NCBI RefSeq assembly: GCF_001421505.1
Contig: NZ_LMKL01000007.1
Location: forward strand, 167,966-231,965
DNA: 64,000 nucleotides
From: Sphingomonas sp. Leaf17
Lineage (GTDB): Bacteria; Pseudomonadota; Alphaproteobacteria; Sphingomonadales; Sphingomonadaceae
Reading direction: 5' to 3'
Each line of letters starts with the position of its first letter. Position 1 is the first letter of the stretch. A program made the translations under genes and the position numbers. Shown here piece by piece: positions 1-9,277 of the stretch. Below the pieces are notes generated by a model. The model ran no database searches and was not told the origin of the DNA. It was given only the letters and a program-made list of their open reading frames with translations.

Positions 1-266
1 ATCAGCTTCACGTCGCCGCCGCCCATCATCCCGAACCGGTAGGCAAGCGCGAACAGGGCCAGCGCCACGATCCCCAGCGCGACCTGCGCGGCCATGCCCG
101 GCCAGGGCGACAGCCCTTGCTGCCACCACCACAAGGGCGCGAGCAGCGCTATGCCGCCGCTCTGCCAATGCGCGATCTCCCGGTGACGGATATCCTCCAC
201 CCCTGCCAGTACCAGCAGAAGCCCCAGCGCCAGCGGCAGCGCAAATCCGGTTAATTCCCACCCCAT
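1..266 (-). CDS. Prepilin peptidase, CpaA/TadV type (A24), 3' end cut by window edge
   Basis: The first 88 residues are present; the rest lies left of the window. The protein should be an inner-membrane aspartic peptidase that processes Flp/Tad pilin precursors. Visible are hydrophobic segments at about residues 8-22, 38-48 and 60-78, a first Asp in VEDIRHREI (D25) and the second in GGGDVKL (D85); this pair is the catalytic signature of the family. The start ATG is at 266, and the gene diverges from the hydrolase at 317 across only 50 bases. The short form without the N-terminal methylase domain fits the CpaA/TadV subgroup. The partner Tad genes would lie outside the window. Confidence 0.85.
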   Translation of the reverse strand, partial: MGWELTGFALPLALGLLLVLAGVEDIRHREIAHWQSGGIALLAPLWWWQQGLSPWPGMAAQVALGIVALALFALAYRFGMMGGGDVKL

Positions 267-316
267 GGGTCTTATGCGTAGACGGACCGGGTTTCGAAAT
301 CGTAACGACGATCGCA

Positions 317-1273
317 ATGCAGCATCCGCGTCAGCATCAGCATCCCGGCGACTTTCGCCGCCGGATCCCGGACGATGCCCGAATCGGCCATTGGGCGGCG
401 CCCGATGGCTGGGTGCTGCGCCGGTTCGACTGGCCGGTCGCGACCCCGCGCGGACACCTGCTGTTCCAGGGTGGGCGCGGCGACACGTTCGAGAAGTATC
501 TGGAAACCTTCGCGCATCTGCACGCGCGCGGGTGGAGCGTGACGTCGTTCGACTGGCGCGGGCAGGGCGGGTCCGGCCGCCTGTCGGACAATCCGCGCGT
601 CGGCCATGCCGACGACTTCGGCGTGTTCGTCGACGATCTGGCGGCGTTCTGGCGCGACTGGTCGATCGGGCGGGAGGGGCCACGCATCGTGCTGGGGCAC
701 TCGATGGGTGGTTTCCTGATCCTGCGCGCGTTGCTCGACGGCGCGATCGACCCGGCCGCCGCCATCCTCGTCGCGCCGATGCTCGGCCTGAAATCGCCGG
801 TCGGGGCGGTGTGGGGCGGGAAGATCGCGCGGTTCATGGCGCGGATCGGTCGTCCGGAGCGTGCGGCGTGGGGTGGCAACGAACGGCCTGCGTCGATCGC
901 GACGCGGCAGAACCTGCTGACCCACGACAAGACGCGCTACGCCGACGAGCAATGGTGGTACACGCAGAAGCCGGAGATCCGCCTTGGTCCGCCAAGCTGG
1001 GCGTGGGTCGCGGAAAGTTTTGCGGCGACGGCGGCGCTGGCGGAGGATCCGCGCATCGCGACGATGACGACACCGCTGCTGATGCTGGTCGCCGATGCCG
1101 ATGGGCTGGTCGACGCCCACACTGCGATCCGTATCGCCCGGCAACTGCCCGACGCGGCGCTGGTCCGCTTCAAATCGGGTACGGCGCACGAGATCTTGCG
1201 TGAAACCGACGCCGTACGCGACCGCGCGCTGATCGTCATCGACGGGTTTCTCAAGTCGCGGGCGCGCGCATGA
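317..1273 (+). CDS. Alpha/beta hydrolase, lysophospholipase (PldB) type
   Basis: A 318-residue serine hydrolase of the lysophospholipase L2/monoglyceride lipase group, probably acting on membrane-derived lipids. The nucleophile elbow GHSMGG places the serine at residue 129. A GRGDTFEKY segment near residue 54 resembles the GRTEFIEKY motif of PldB. The acid is probably in LVADADGLVD and the histidine in GTAHEIL near the C-terminus, completing the triad. No signal peptide is seen, so it is probably cytoplasmic. The stop overlaps the start of the next gene by four bases (ATGA), which indicates translational coupling with the FAD oxidoreductase. The true substrate cannot be read from the sequence. 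Confidence 0.85.
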   Translation: MQHPRQHQHPGDFRRRIPDDARIGHWAAPDGWVLRRFDWPVATPRGHLLFQGGRGDTFEKYLETFAHLHARGWSVTSFDWRGQGGSGRLSDNPRVGHADDFGVFVDDLAAFWRDWSIGREGPRIVLGHSMGGFLILRALLDGAIDPAAAILVAPMLGLKSPVGAVWGGKIARFMARIGRPERAAWGGNERPASIATRQNLLTHDKTRYADEQWWYTQKPEIRLGPPSWAWVAESFAATAALAEDPRIATMTTPLLMLVADADGLVDAHTAIRIARQLPDAALVRFKSGTAHEILRETDAVRDRALIVIDGFLKSRARA

Positions 1274-2355
1274 CGGTCGATATCGCCATCATCGGTGCCG
1301 GAATTGCCGGAGCCAGCGTCGCTGCGGCGATCGGCGACGCCGCCAGCGTCGTCCTGATCGAGGCCGAGTCGCAGCCGGGCTATCATTCGACCGGGCGGTC
1401 GGCCGCATTCTGGTCGGAAACCTATGGCGGGCCGGGAATCCAGCCGTTGACCACCGCGTCCGGCCCGGCGCTGCGCGATGGCGGGTTCCTCGATTCGCTG
1501 GGCGCATTGCATATCGGCCGGGCGGAGGATGCGGCGGCGATCGAGTCGTTCCTGGCGGATTTCGCCGGCAGCGGCGTGACGCTGGAGCGGGTCGATCCGG
1601 CTGGTCTGGTGCCGGGTCTGCGGCCCGACTGGACGCTCGGCGTGATGGAGCCGAGCTGCGCCTATATCGACGTGGGCGGGCTCCACGCGCATCTGCTGGC
1701 GGCGGCGCGGCGGGCCGGCGCGGTGGTGATGACCGACGCCGGTCTTGCCGGCGCGGTGTTCGCCGATGGCCGCTGGACCATCGACACGGGCCGCGAGCCG
1801 ATACAGGCGCTGATGCTGGTCAACGCGGCCGGCGCCTGGGCCGACACGGTGGCGGCCCGCGCCGGTGTCGCGCCGATCGGCATCCGCGCCTATCGCCGCA
1901 CCGTCGCGCAGATCCGCACCGATCCCGGCGCGCCGGCGGGGATGCCGCACGTCGCCGACATCGCCGGCCGATTCTATTTCAAACCCGAACCCGGCGGCCG
2001 GCTATGGCTCAGCCCGCATGACGAAACGGCGACCGACCCGTGCGATGCCGCCCCGGAGGAATTGGACGTCGCGATCGCCATCGACCGGTTCGAGGGCGTC
2101 GTCGACTGGCGCGTGGATGCGGTCGAACGCCGCTGGGCCGGCCTGCGCAGTTTCGCACCCGATCGCCTGCCGGTGTTCGGCTTCGATACGCGCGTGCCGG
2201 GGTTCTTCTGGTGCGCGGGGCAGGGCGGCTTCGGCATCCAGACCGCGCCGGCGGCAGGTGCGCTCTGCGCCGCGCTGATCCTTGGCGGGCCGGTCCCGGA
2301 CGGGCTTGATCCAAGCCTCTATGCGCCGGGCCGTTTCGGGCCTAGCCTGCGCTGA
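1270..2355 (+). CDS. FAD-dependent oxidoreductase (D-amino-acid oxidase/glycine oxidase fold)
   Basis: A 361-residue flavoprotein of the DAO superfamily. The N-terminus has a dinucleotide-binding motif, IIGAGIAGASVA, at about residues 7-18. The C-terminus has the second FAD contact GFFWCAGQGGFGIQTAP. The family oxidises amino or hydroxy acids with FAD; candidates are a D-amino acid or a 2-hydroxyglutarate-type substrate, and the sequence does not decide. It overlaps the upstream hydrolase by four bases, so the two are one transcription unit. No membrane segment is seen. Confidence 0.8.
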   Translation: MTVDIAIIGAGIAGASVAAAIGDAASVVLIEAESQPGYHSTGRSAAFWSETYGGPGIQPLTTASGPALRDGGFLDSLGALHIGRAEDAAAIESFLADFAGSGVTLERVDPAGLVPGLRPDWTLGVMEPSCAYIDVGGLHAHLLAAARRAGAVVMTDAGLAGAVFADGRWTIDTGREPIQALMLVNAAGAWADTVAARAGVAPIGIRAYRRTVAQIRTDPGAPAGMPHVADIAGRFYFKPEPGGRLWLSPHDETATDPCDAAPEELDVAIAIDRFEGVVDWRVDAVERRWAGLRSFAPDRLPVFGFDTRVPGFFWCAGQGGFGIQTAPAAGALCAALILGGPVPDGLDPSLYAPGRFGPSLR

Positions 2356-2376
2356 TCCGTCGCAAGGAGCTGAGCC

Positions 2377-2556
2377 ATGGCGCACAAGTTCGTGATCGAG
2401 CAGAACAAGAAGGGCGAGTATGTCGCCAAGTTCAAATACAACAGCGAACTGATGTTCTGGACCGAGGGCTATAGCAGCCGCGCCGGTGCCGTGAACGCGA
2501 TCGAATCGATCAAGAAGAACGGACCCGGTGCTGAAATCGAGACACCGTCGGAATAG
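2377..2556 (+). CDS. YegP-family small protein (DUF1508)
   Basis: A 59-residue protein with a good Shine-Dalgarno AAGGAG nine bases before the ATG. It carries one copy of the DUF1508 fold, including the pattern KFNxNxELMFWTEGY-like core followed by AGAVNAIESIKKN. E. coli YegP has two tandem copies; many alphaproteobacteria have a single-copy form such as this. The function of the family is not established. It follows the oxidoreductase by 21 bases and could be co-transcribed with it. A large palindrome just after the gene may end or stabilise the transcript. Confidence 0.85.
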   Translation: MAHKFVIEQNKKGEYVAKFKYNSELMFWTEGYSSRAGAVNAIESIKKNGPGAEIETPSE

Positions 2557-2585
2557 CTATCGGCGCGTAATGACATCAGCGTGAT

Positions 2586-2665
2586 CCGTCGTTGCGAATG
2601 TAGCAAAGCAATCCAAAGCGTCTTGCCTGTGGCTCTGGATTGCTTTGCTACATTCGCAACGACGG
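2586..2665. repeat. Palindromic repeat with perfect 30-bp arms
   Basis: Bases 2586-2615 and 2636-2665 are perfect inverted copies separated by a 20-base loop. The arms carry the GTTGCGAATGTAGCAAAGC type core, which resembles the dispersed alphaproteobacterial repeat with core ATTGCGAGCGNAGCGAAGC. Outside the arms the symmetry continues imperfectly (GACATCAGCGTGAT on the left against ATCAACGTGATGTC on the right). It fills the gap between two convergent genes and would form a very stable hairpin in either transcript. Confidence 0.85.
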
Positions 2666-2690
2666 GTGGATCAACGTGATGTCGTCATGC

Positions 2691-3143
2691 TCAACCCCGC
2701 GCCGCGACCATCGCCGCCGCGCTGGCCAGCCGGTCGCAACGTTCGTTGTCCGGGTGGCCGGCGTGACCCTTGACCCAGACCCATTTGATCGTGTGCGGCT
2801 TGGCGGCGGCGAGCAGCGCCTGCCAGAGTTCGGCGTTCTTGACCGGCTGGCGCGCGGCGGTTTTCCACCCGTTCTTCTGCCAGCCGATGATCCACTTGGT
2901 CAGGCCGTCCATCACATAGCGGCTGTCGGTCGACAGCGTGACCTTGCAGGGCCGCGTCAGCGCCTCCAGCGCCTTGATCGCCGCCATCAGTTCCATGCGG
3001 TTGTTGGTCGTCTGCGCCTCGCCACCGGACAGTTCCTTCTCGGTCGTGCCCGCACGGATCAGCGCGCCCCAGCCGCCGGGGCCGGGATTGCCCTTGCACG
3101 CGCCATCGGTGGCGATTTCAACGGCGGTCATGTCGGACGTCAT
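2691..3143 (-). CDS. rnhA: Ribonuclease HI
   Basis: A 150-residue RNase HI that degrades RNA in RNA-DNA hybrids (R-loops, primers) using two metal ions. All catalytic positions are visible with a +3 offset from the E. coli enzyme: D13 ([10 protein letters not shown]), E51 (RMELMAAI), D73 ([10 protein letters not shown]), H127 (VKGH) and D137 (NERCDRLA). The start at 3143 overlaps the stop of thrB in ATGA; a second ATG four codons in (3131) is an alternative. It is the last gene of the ispH-thrB-rnhA unit, an order common in sphingomonads. Confidence 0.96.
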   Translation of the reverse strand: MTSDMTAVEIATDGACKGNPGPGGWGALIRAGTTEKELSGGEAQTTNNRMELMAAIKALEALTRPCKVTLSTDSRYVMDGLTKWIIGWQKNGWKTAARQPVKNAELWQALLAAAKPHTIKWVWVKGHAGHPDNERCDRLASAAAMVAARG

Positions 3144-4090
3144 GCGAACAGGTCTGCACTTTCATAGGTGTCGAGCCGGCGGAGATAAGCCAGCGGGTCC
3201 TTCCGCGTCACCAGCGCATCGGCCGGCGTGTTGAGCCAGTCCCACGCCCGCGTCAGCAGGAAGCGGATGCACGCGCCCCTCGCCAGCACCGGCAGGGCGG
3301 CGCGTTCGGCATCGGACAATCCGAACCGGCTGGCATAGCCCTCCAGCAGCGCGGCGCCGACGTCCGCGTCGTACCGCTCGCCCCGACCGTCGAAGCACCA
3401 CGCGCTGTGCATCACCGCCAGATCATAGGCGCGGACGTCGGTGCAGGCGAAATAGAAGTCGATCAGCCCGGTCACCCGGTCGCCGAGCATCAGCACGTTG
3501 TCGGGGAACAGGTCGGCATGGACGACGCTGGTCGGCAGGTCGCGCGGCCAGGCCAGCAGCACCGCGTCGAGCGCCGCCGAAACGCGATCGTACAATCCGG
3601 GCTGGATCGCATCCAGATCGCGCCCGCACCGCTCCAGCAGGGGCCGCCAATCATCCGGTCCCAGCGTGTTCGGGCGCATTTCGTCGAACGTTGCCAGGCT
3701 CGCGTGCATCGCGCCCATGGCGGCCCCGGCGGCCAGCGCCTGTCCGCGCGTCGGCGTGGTCACTGACACGCCGGTCAGGAATTCGATCAGGCAGGCGGGC
3801 CGCCCCTCCAGCATGTGGATCACCCGGCCATCGCGATCGGGCAGGAAGCGCGGTACCGGGTTGCCGTCGGCCGCCAGATGGTCGAGCAACCCCATGAAGA
3901 ACGGCAGGTCGCCCGCATCGACGCGCTTTTCGTACAGCGTCAGGATGAACCGCCCGGTCGTGGTGTCGACCAGATAGTTGCTGTTCTCCACCCCTTCCGC
4001 GATGCCCTTGGCCGACACCAGCTCGCCGTGGTCGAAGCCCGCCAGGAAGCGCGCCAGCGATTCCGCCGGCACCTGCGTATAGACGGCCAT
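3140..4090 (-). CDS. thrB: Homoserine kinase, ThrB type II
   Basis: A 316-residue kinase of the aminoglycoside-phosphotransferase-like fold that phosphorylates L-homoserine with ATP in threonine biosynthesis. The Brenner-type catalytic segment [12 protein letters not shown] is followed by the metal-binding [11 protein letters not shown]. This is the alphaproteobacterial ThrB, not the GHMP-fold enzyme of E. coli. The start ATG at 4090 shares one base with the ispH stop (TGATG), and its own stop overlaps rnhA, so the three are translationally coupled. Confidence 0.93.
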   Translation of the reverse strand: MAVYTQVPAESLARFLAGFDHGELVSAKGIAEGVENSNYLVDTTTGRFILTLYEKRVDAGDLPFFMGLLDHLAADGNPVPRFLPDRDGRVIHMLEGRPACLIEFLTGVSVTTPTRGQALAAGAAMGAMHASLATFDEMRPNTLGPDDWRPLLERCGRDLDAIQPGLYDRVSAALDAVLLAWPRDLPTSVVHADLFPDNVLMLGDRVTGLIDFYFACTDVRAYDLAVMHSAWCFDGRGERYDADVGAALLEGYASRFGLSDAERAALPVLARGACIRFLLTRAWDWLNTPADALVTRKDPLAYLRRLDTYESADLFA

Positions 4091-5046
4091 CAGGCGACGG
4101 CTTCGAGGCCGCGCGGCAGCTTGAAGGTGACGGTTTCGGCGGTCGTCTCGACCTCGCGCTCGGTGACCGCATAGCGTTCGCCCAGCTTGGCGACGAGTTC
4201 GCGGACCAGCAGTTCGGGCGCGGAAGCGCCGGCGGTGATTCCCAGTGTGCCGACACCGTCAAGGAACGCCCAGTCGAGGTCGGCGGCGCGCTGGATCAGC
4301 CGGGCCGAAATCCCCTCGCGCTCGGCCACTTCGACCAGCCGGACCGAGTTGGACGAATTGGGCGCGCCGATCACCAGCATCGCGTCGCACGACGCGGCGA
4401 TCGCCTTGACCGCCGCCTGCCGGTTCGACGTGGCATAGCAGATGTCCTCGCCGCGCGGCGGCTGCATCATCGGGTATTTGTCCTGGAGCGCGGCGACGAT
4501 GTCGGCGGTGTCGTCGACCGACAGCGTTGTCTGCGTTAGGAACGCGACGTTGGTCGGATCCGGCACGGTCAGCCGCGCGACGTCCTCGACCGTTTCGACA
4601 AGCGTCATCGTACCCTCCGCCACCTGACCGAAGGTGCCGACGACCTCCGGGTGGCCGGCATGGCCGATGAACACGATGTGGCGACCGGCCATGACCAGCC
4701 GTTCGGCCTGCCGGTGGACCTTGGACACCAGCGGGCAGGTGGCGTCAAGATAGTCGAGGCCACGGCTTTCGGCGTTGGCCGGCACCGATTTGGGCACGCC
4801 GTGCGCGGAAAACACGACAGGCGCGCCGTCCGGCACCTCGTCCAGTTCCTCGACGAACACCGCGCCCTTGGCCTTCAGGCTGTCGACCACGAACTTGTTG
4901 TGGACGATCTCGTGCCGGACGAACACCGGTGCCCCGTGCTTCTCGATCGCCAGTTCGACGATGCGGATGGCGCGGTCGACACCGGCGCAAAAGCCCCGTG
5001 GGGCGGCGATCAACAGCTCTAATGCCGGTTTTTCGGGTGCGGTCAT
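4090..5046 (-). CDS. ispH: 4-hydroxy-3-methylbut-2-enyl diphosphate reductase
   Basis: A 318-residue iron-sulfur enzyme that makes IPP and DMAPP in the last step of the MEP isoprenoid pathway. The three conserved cluster cysteines are C20 ([12 protein letters not shown]), C104 ([11 protein letters not shown]) and C203 ([10 protein letters not shown]). The TQTTLS and GAPNSSNS motifs are also present. Length is typical. It is the first gene of the minus-strand unit with thrB and rnhA and diverges from the lipoprotein gene, leaving 131 bases for both promoters. Confidence 0.97.
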   Translation of the reverse strand: MTAPEKPALELLIAAPRGFCAGVDRAIRIVELAIEKHGAPVFVRHEIVHNKFVVDSLKAKGAVFVEELDEVPDGAPVVFSAHGVPKSVPANAESRGLDYLDATCPLVSKVHRQAERLVMAGRHIVFIGHAGHPEVVGTFGQVAEGTMTLVETVEDVARLTVPDPTNVAFLTQTTLSVDDTADIVAALQDKYPMMQPPRGEDICYATSNRQAAVKAIAASCDAMLVIGAPNSSNSVRLVEVAEREGISARLIQRAADLDWAFLDGVGTLGITAGASAPELLVRELVAKLGERYAVTEREVETTAETVTFKLPRGLEAVA

Positions 5047-5177
5047 GATGGTCAGGGCCTCTACGCGATTGCTTGCGCGTGCGAAAGGCGGTTCCTATGC
5101 TATCGCCGATCCGGGGCCGATGCAGATCCGATACGCATCGTGCCCTTTTTCGTGTGTTCAAAGAAGGTGCGCGCCCC

Positions 5178-5819
5178 GTGAAAGTATCGAATATCGCCGC
5201 TCCGCTCGCTGTCGCCGTCATGCTGGCGGGCTGCTCCAGCAAGGGCGAGCTTGATGCGACCGGTGGCGTGTCCGCGGTGCGCTCGGCCTGTCCGGTGGTG
5301 GGCGTGCCCGCCGAAACCGGCGATATCACGCTGTTCGATCCCGTCACCAGCCGCGATGCGTCCGCGCTGGACGTGACCGCGTTGATGACCAACGTGCGCT
5401 CGACCTGCAACGACAGCGGCGAACAGATCGCGACGACGGTCACCTTCGACGTCCGAGCCCGCCGCGTTCGCGCCGACGCCGCCCGCGACGTCGTTCTCCC
5501 GTATTTCATCACCGTCGTGCGTGGCGGCAGCGCGGTCGTCGCCAAGCGGATTGGCCGCGTGACCGTCCATTTCGACGCCGGTGAGACGCGGGCCGAGGCC
5601 AAGGGTGCCGCGACCAGCTATGTCGCCCGCGCCGCCGCCACGCTGCCCGCCGACGTGCGCGAACAGCTGACCCGCCGCCGCAAGGCCGGCGATACCGATG
5701 CGGCGGTCGATCCGCTGACCCAGCCGGCCGTGCGCCAGGCCGTGCTGCGCGCCAGTTTCGAGGCGCTGGTCGGGTTCCAGCTGACCAGCGACCAGTTGCA
5801 GTACAACGTCACGCGGTAG
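5178..5819 (+). CDS. Hypothetical lipoprotein
   Basis: A 213-residue protein starting at GTG 5178. The frame is open further upstream, but this start places a short basic, hydrophobic signal peptide ending in the lipobox MLAGC (Cys at residue 19), so export and lipidation are likely. AAGAAGG lies about ten bases before the start. The mature part has a beta-rich look (TFDVRARRVRADAARDVVLPYFI) and a C-terminal region ending in YNVTR. I do not recognise a characterised family. It precedes the glycine riboswitch but is probably a separate unit. Confidence 0.75.
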   Translation: MKVSNIAAPLAVAVMLAGCSSKGELDATGGVSAVRSACPVVGVPAETGDITLFDPVTSRDASALDVTALMTNVRSTCNDSGEQIATTVTFDVRARRVRADAARDVVLPYFITVVRGGSAVVAKRIGRVTVHFDAGETRAEAKGAATSYVARAAATLPADVREQLTRRRKAGDTDAAVDPLTQPAVRQAVLRASFEALVGFQLTSDQLQYNVTR

Positions 5820-5962
5820 GGTCAGGCAATCGGTTGTATCGGATATTCTTCCACCCACGACCGATTGACAGGGTCGACGGGCGCCGCCAAACGTCGGCGC
5901 GTCGATGTCGGGCTGCGGTCCCAGCAAAGCGTTGCTTTGCTGTGTTCCCATGACCGGCATGG

Positions 5963-6157
5963 ACCCACGCGGGAGAGGCCCTTGAATGGGCCGCCGAAGG
6001 AGCAACCGCCCCGGCAATCTCTCAGGCAAACGGACCGCGTGGGGCCGCTTCGACACTCTGGAAAGCGTGGCTTCCTGTGGCGGCCACCACCGAAGGGGTA
6101 AGCGGATCTGCACAAGCGCAGTCCGCGAAAGCTCTCAGGTACCGTGACAGAGGGGGT
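5963..6157 (+). promoter_or_regulatory. Tandem glycine riboswitch
   Basis: Two glycine aptamers sit side by side about 65 bases before gcvT. The first (about 5963-6044) has GGGAGAGGCC, CCGAAGGAGCAA and ATCTCTCAGGCAAACGGAC. The second (about 6052-6157) has CACCGAAGGGGTAAGCGG, AGCTCTCAGGTACCG and GACAGAGGGGG. CCGAAGG and CTCTCAGG are the conserved glycine-binding core elements. In known examples the tandem switch turns on the cleavage genes when glycine is abundant. Here it controls gcvT-gcvH-gcvPA-gcvPB. Confidence 0.95.
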
Positions 6158-6220
6158 GCCGAACGCGTTGCGGACCGCTATCGTCCGTGATTGCGCCCCC
6201 TGTTGATCCGGAGACCCGCC

Positions 6221-7459
6221 TTGAGCGACCAGACCATCCTTGACGCCGACGCCGAGGCGCTGGAAATCCTCACCCTGCCGCTCGATGCCTGGCACCGCGA
6301 TCGCGGCGCTCGCATGGTCGAGTTCGCCGGCTATCACATGCCGATCCAGTATGACGGCATCATGGCCGAGCATCTGTGGACCCGCGAGCATGCCGGCCTG
6401 TTCGACGTCAGCCACATGGGCCAGCTGCTGCTGACCACGACCACCGCCGGCACCGATGTCGCCGCCGCGATCGAGACGGTGTTGCCGGGCGACGTGAAGG
6501 GGCTGGGCGAAGGGCGGATGCGCTATTCGCTGCTGCTGGCCGACGATGGCGGGATCCTCGACGACCTGATGGTCACGCGCCTGCCGCTGGACCATCCGTT
6601 CGGCACCGCCGGCGAGTATTTCGATGCCGATGCGCCCTGGGCGACCGGCCCGGCCGAGGCCAACACCAGTGCGGCCTATTACATGGTCGTCAACGGCGCG
6701 ACGAAGTTCGACGACGTGTCCTATCTGCTTGACGTGCTGGGCGACGACGTGACCATCAACATGATGGACGATCAGGCGCTGCTCGCGTTGCAGGGGCCGA
6801 AGGCGGTCGACGTACTGTCCGCGCTGGTGCCCGGCGTCGAGGCGCTGACCTTCATGACCGCCGGCGCGTTCGAATGGGCGGGCGTGCCGCTGTGGATCAG
6901 CCGGTCGGGCTACACGGGTGAGGACGGCTACGAGATTTCGGTGCCCGCCGACCAGGTCACCGCCTTCGCCGATGCGCTGATGACGAACGACGCGGTCCGG
7001 CCGATCGGCCTTGGTGCGCGCGATTCGCTGCGGCTGGAGGCGGGGCTGCCGCTCTACGGCCACGACCTGACCCCTGCGATCACGCCGGTGATGGCCGACC
7101 TCGGCTTCGCGCTGTCGAAGCGCCGTCGGGAGGCTGCCGATTTCGCCGGAGCCGCCCGCATCCTCGCCGAACGCGAGGCTGGCCCTGAAACAAAGCGTGT
7201 CGGCCTGCTGATCGAGGGACGCCAGCCGCTGCGCGAGGGCGCGGGCGTGATTGGCGCCGATGGCGCGCAGGTCGGTGCGCTGACCAGCGGCGGCTTTGCG
7301 CCGACGCTCGGCGCGCCGATCGCGATGGCCTATGTCCCGCTGGCGCTGTCCAGGCCCGGCACCCGTATCGAGATCGCGCAACGCGGCAAGGTCCATACCG
7401 CGACCGTCACCGCGATGCCGTTCGTTCCCCACCGCTATGTCCGCGCAGGAGGCAAGTGA
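6221..7459 (+). CDS. gcvT: Aminomethyltransferase (glycine cleavage T-protein)
   Basis: T-protein moves the aminomethyl group from lipoylated H-protein to tetrahydrofolate, releasing ammonia. TTG 6221 is chosen because GGAG lies seven bases before it; an in-frame TTG at 6191 has no such site. The N-terminal pattern [14 protein letters not shown] and FDVSHMGQ, and the [12 protein letters not shown] segment, are typical. At 412 residues it is longer than the usual 360-380. Much of the excess is a 31-residue stretch (about 121-151) between DLMVTR and [10 protein letters not shown]. The stop overlaps the gcvH start (TGATG). Confidence 0.95.
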   Translation: MSDQTILDADAEALEILTLPLDAWHRDRGARMVEFAGYHMPIQYDGIMAEHLWTREHAGLFDVSHMGQLLLTTTTAGTDVAAAIETVLPGDVKGLGEGRMRYSLLLADDGGILDDLMVTRLPLDHPFGTAGEYFDADAPWATGPAEANTSAAYYMVVNGATKFDDVSYLLDVLGDDVTINMMDDQALLALQGPKAVDVLSALVPGVEALTFMTAGAFEWAGVPLWISRSGYTGEDGYEISVPADQVTAFADALMTNDAVRPIGLGARDSLRLEAGLPLYGHDLTPAITPVMADLGFALSKRRREAADFAGAARILAEREAGPETKRVGLLIEGRQPLREGAGVIGADGAQVGALTSGGFAPTLGAPIAMAYVPLALSRPGTRIEIAQRGKVHTATVTAMPFVPHRYVRAGGK

Positions 7460-7830
7460 TGAGCCGTTACTTTACCGAAGACCATGAATGGATCGACCTC
7501 GACGGCGAGGTCGGCACCGTCGGCATCAGCGAATATGCGCAAGGCCAGCTGGGCGACATCGTGTTCGTCGACGTGCCCGAAGAGGGCAAGCAGCTGACCA
7601 AGGGTGATGAGGCCGCCGTGGTTGAATCGGTCAAGGCCGCGTCGGACGTCTATTCGCCCGTCTCCGGCACCGTGATTGAGGGCAACGCCGCGCTCGCCGA
7701 CGAACCCAGCCTCGTCAATTCCGACCCGGAAGCGGAAGGCTGGTTCTACAAAATCACGCTGACCGACCCGGCGGAAGTTGAGGAGCTGATGGATGAAGTC
7801 GCCTATGCGAGCTTCGTCGCGAAACTCTGA
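7459..7830 (+). CDS. gcvH: Glycine cleavage system H-protein
   Basis: A 123-residue lipoyl carrier that shuttles the aminomethyl group between P-, T- and L-proteins. The lipoylated lysine is K59 in [19 protein letters not shown] lies eight bases before ATG 7459, and this start overlaps the gcvT stop. An in-frame GTG at 7456 is less likely. The last 38 bases overlap the open frame that continues into gcvPA. Confidence 0.97.
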   Translation: MSRYFTEDHEWIDLDGEVGTVGISEYAQGQLGDIVFVDVPEEGKQLTKGDEAAVVESVKAASDVYSPVSGTVIEGNAALADEPSLVNSDPEAEGWFYKITLTDPAEVEELMDEVAYASFVAKL

Positions 7831-9277
7831 CGTAAATCTCCCCTCCCGCTCGCGGGAGGGGTTGGGGGAGGGGCCGCTCCAGCGGACGCCCAAACCGACG
7901 GTCCTGATCGACCGGGGCACGCTGAAGATCGGCGACATCTTCGTCGTCGGTGCCGAAAGCGGCAAGGTGATCGGCGCATCGTCGATCGACGACCTGTTCG
8001 TCGATGTGCCCGAAGCCGCGCGGCTCGACGGGCCAATCCGCGACCTGCCGAACCACGCGTCCGAAATGGCGGTCGAGCGGCACATGACCGCCCTGTCGCG
8101 TCAGAACATGACGGCGGGCGACGGCCCGTTCTTCCTCGGCTGCGGTGCGTACAAGCATCATGTGCCCGCCAGCGTCGATCACCTGATCCAGCGCGGCGAG
8201 TTCCTGACCGCCTACACGCCGTACCAGCCCGAGATCGCGCAGGGCACACTGCAGATGCTGTTCGAGTTCCAGACGCAGGTCGCGCGGCTGCTGGGCACCG
8301 ACGTCGCCAATGCGTCGATGTATGACGGGTCGACGGCCTGCTGGGAGGCGATCGGCATGGCCCGGCGCATCACCAAGCGCGGCAAGGCGATCCTGTCGTC
8401 GGGCCTGCACCCGCATTACGTCTCGGTCGCAAAAACCATGGCGAAATATACCGGCGACGTGCTCGACACCGCCGCGCCGACGCTGGAGGCCGGCACCGAC
8501 CTCGACCGGCTGATCGCGACGATCGACGACGAAACCAGCTGCGTCGTGGTGCAATATCCCGACATCCTCGGCCGCACCGCCGATCTGAGGCCGCTGGCCG
8601 ATGCCGCCCATGCGAAGAAGGCGCTGCTGATCGCGGTCGTGACCGAGCCGGTCGCGCTGGGGGCGATCCGGTCGCCGGGCGAAATGGACGCCGACATCGT
8701 CGTCGGAGAGGGCCAGTCGCTTGGCGTCGGCCTTCAGTTCGGCGGGCCGTATGTCGGTCTGATGGGCTGCAAGGACAAATATATCCGCCAGATGCCCGGG
8801 CGCTTCTGCGGCCAGACGGTCGATGCCGATGGCCGGCGCGGCTTCGTGCTGACGCTGTCGACGCGTGAGCAGCATATCCGCCGCGAAAAGGCGACGTCGA
8901 ACATCTGCACCAATTCCGGCCTGTGTGCGCTGGCCTTCTCGGTGCACATGACCCTGCTGGGTGAGGCGGGCCTGCGCCGCTTGGCCGAGGTCAATCATGC
9001 CGGCGCGGTCGCCGCCGCCGACCGTCTGGCGCAGGTGCCGGGCGTGCGGCTGGTCAACGACAGCTTCTTCAACGAATTCACGCTGGATCTCGGGCAGGAG
9101 GCGCGGCCGATCGTCCGGGCGCTGGCCGACAAGGGCATCCTGGCCGGCGTATCGCTCGGCCGGCTGTATCCGGGCGAGGACGCACTGGCGAACGGGCTGG
9201 TCGTCGCGGTGACCGAGACGACGACTCCTGAGGATGTGGACGCGCTGGCGACGGCGCTTGGCGAGGTGCTGGCATGA
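7793..9277 (+). CDS. gcvPA: Glycine dehydrogenase subunit 1 (P-protein alpha) with abnormal N-terminus
   Basis: The body from residue 60 ([14 protein letters not shown] onward, 435 residues) is a normal GcvPA, which with GcvPB decarboxylates glycine onto H-protein. The usual first 15-18 residues (MRYLPLT-like) are absent. The open frame instead runs through the 3' end of gcvH, a palindromic repeat and about 24 codons resembling IF-2. The start is uncertain. ATG 7793, inside gcvH, has GAGGAG seven bases upstream and would give 494 residues with a foreign N-terminus. GTG 7967 would give 436 residues with no clear ribosome site. Its stop overlaps the gcvPB start (ATGA). Confidence 0.85.
   Translation: MKSPMRASSRNSDVNLPSRSREGLGEGPLQRTPKPTVLIDRGTLKIGDIFVVGAESGKVIGASSIDDLFVDVPEAARLDGPIRDLPNHASEMAVERHMTALSRQNMTAGDGPFFLGCGAYKHHVPASVDHLIQRGEFLTAYTPYQPEIAQGTLQMLFEFQTQVARLLGTDVANASMYDGSTACWEAIGMARRITKRGKAILSSGLHPHYVSVAKTMAKYTGDVLDTAAPTLEAGTDLDRLIATIDDETSCVVVQYPDILGRTADLRPLADAAHAKKALLIAVVTEPVALGAIRSPGEMDADIVVGEGQSLGVGLQFGGPYVGLMGCKDKYIRQMPGRFCGQTVDADGRRGFVLTLSTREQHIRREKATSNICTNSGLCALAFSVHMTLLGEAGLRRLAEVNHAGAVAAADRLAQVPGVRLVNDSFFNEFTLDLGQEARPIVRALADKGILAGVSLGRLYPGEDALANGLVVAVTETTTPEDVDALATALGEVLA
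7840..7875. repeat. GC-rich palindromic repeat between gcvH and gcvPA
   Basis: The core CCCCTCCCGCTCGCGGGAGG forms a hairpin at 7840-7861 and is followed by TTGGGGGAGGGGCC. From memory, this CCCTCCCG...CGGGAGGGG plus GGGGAGGG layout is a repeat seen many times between genes in sphingomonad genomes. It lies immediately after the gcvH stop and could also attenuate transcription or protect the upstream message. Confidence 0.7.
7898..7969 (+). other. infB-like (IF-2) fragment fused in frame to gcvPA
   Basis: The 24 codons encode [20 protein letters not shown] followed by SGKV. This matches the start of IF-2 domain II in bacteria, where ATVLVQRGTLKVGDI and a following GAExGKVRAL are characteristic. 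Nothing in GcvPA resembles it. Identity with GcvPA resumes directly after AAGGTG ([10 protein letters not shown]). A full infB gene is not in the window, so this is a displaced copy of a short piece. Confidence 0.75.
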
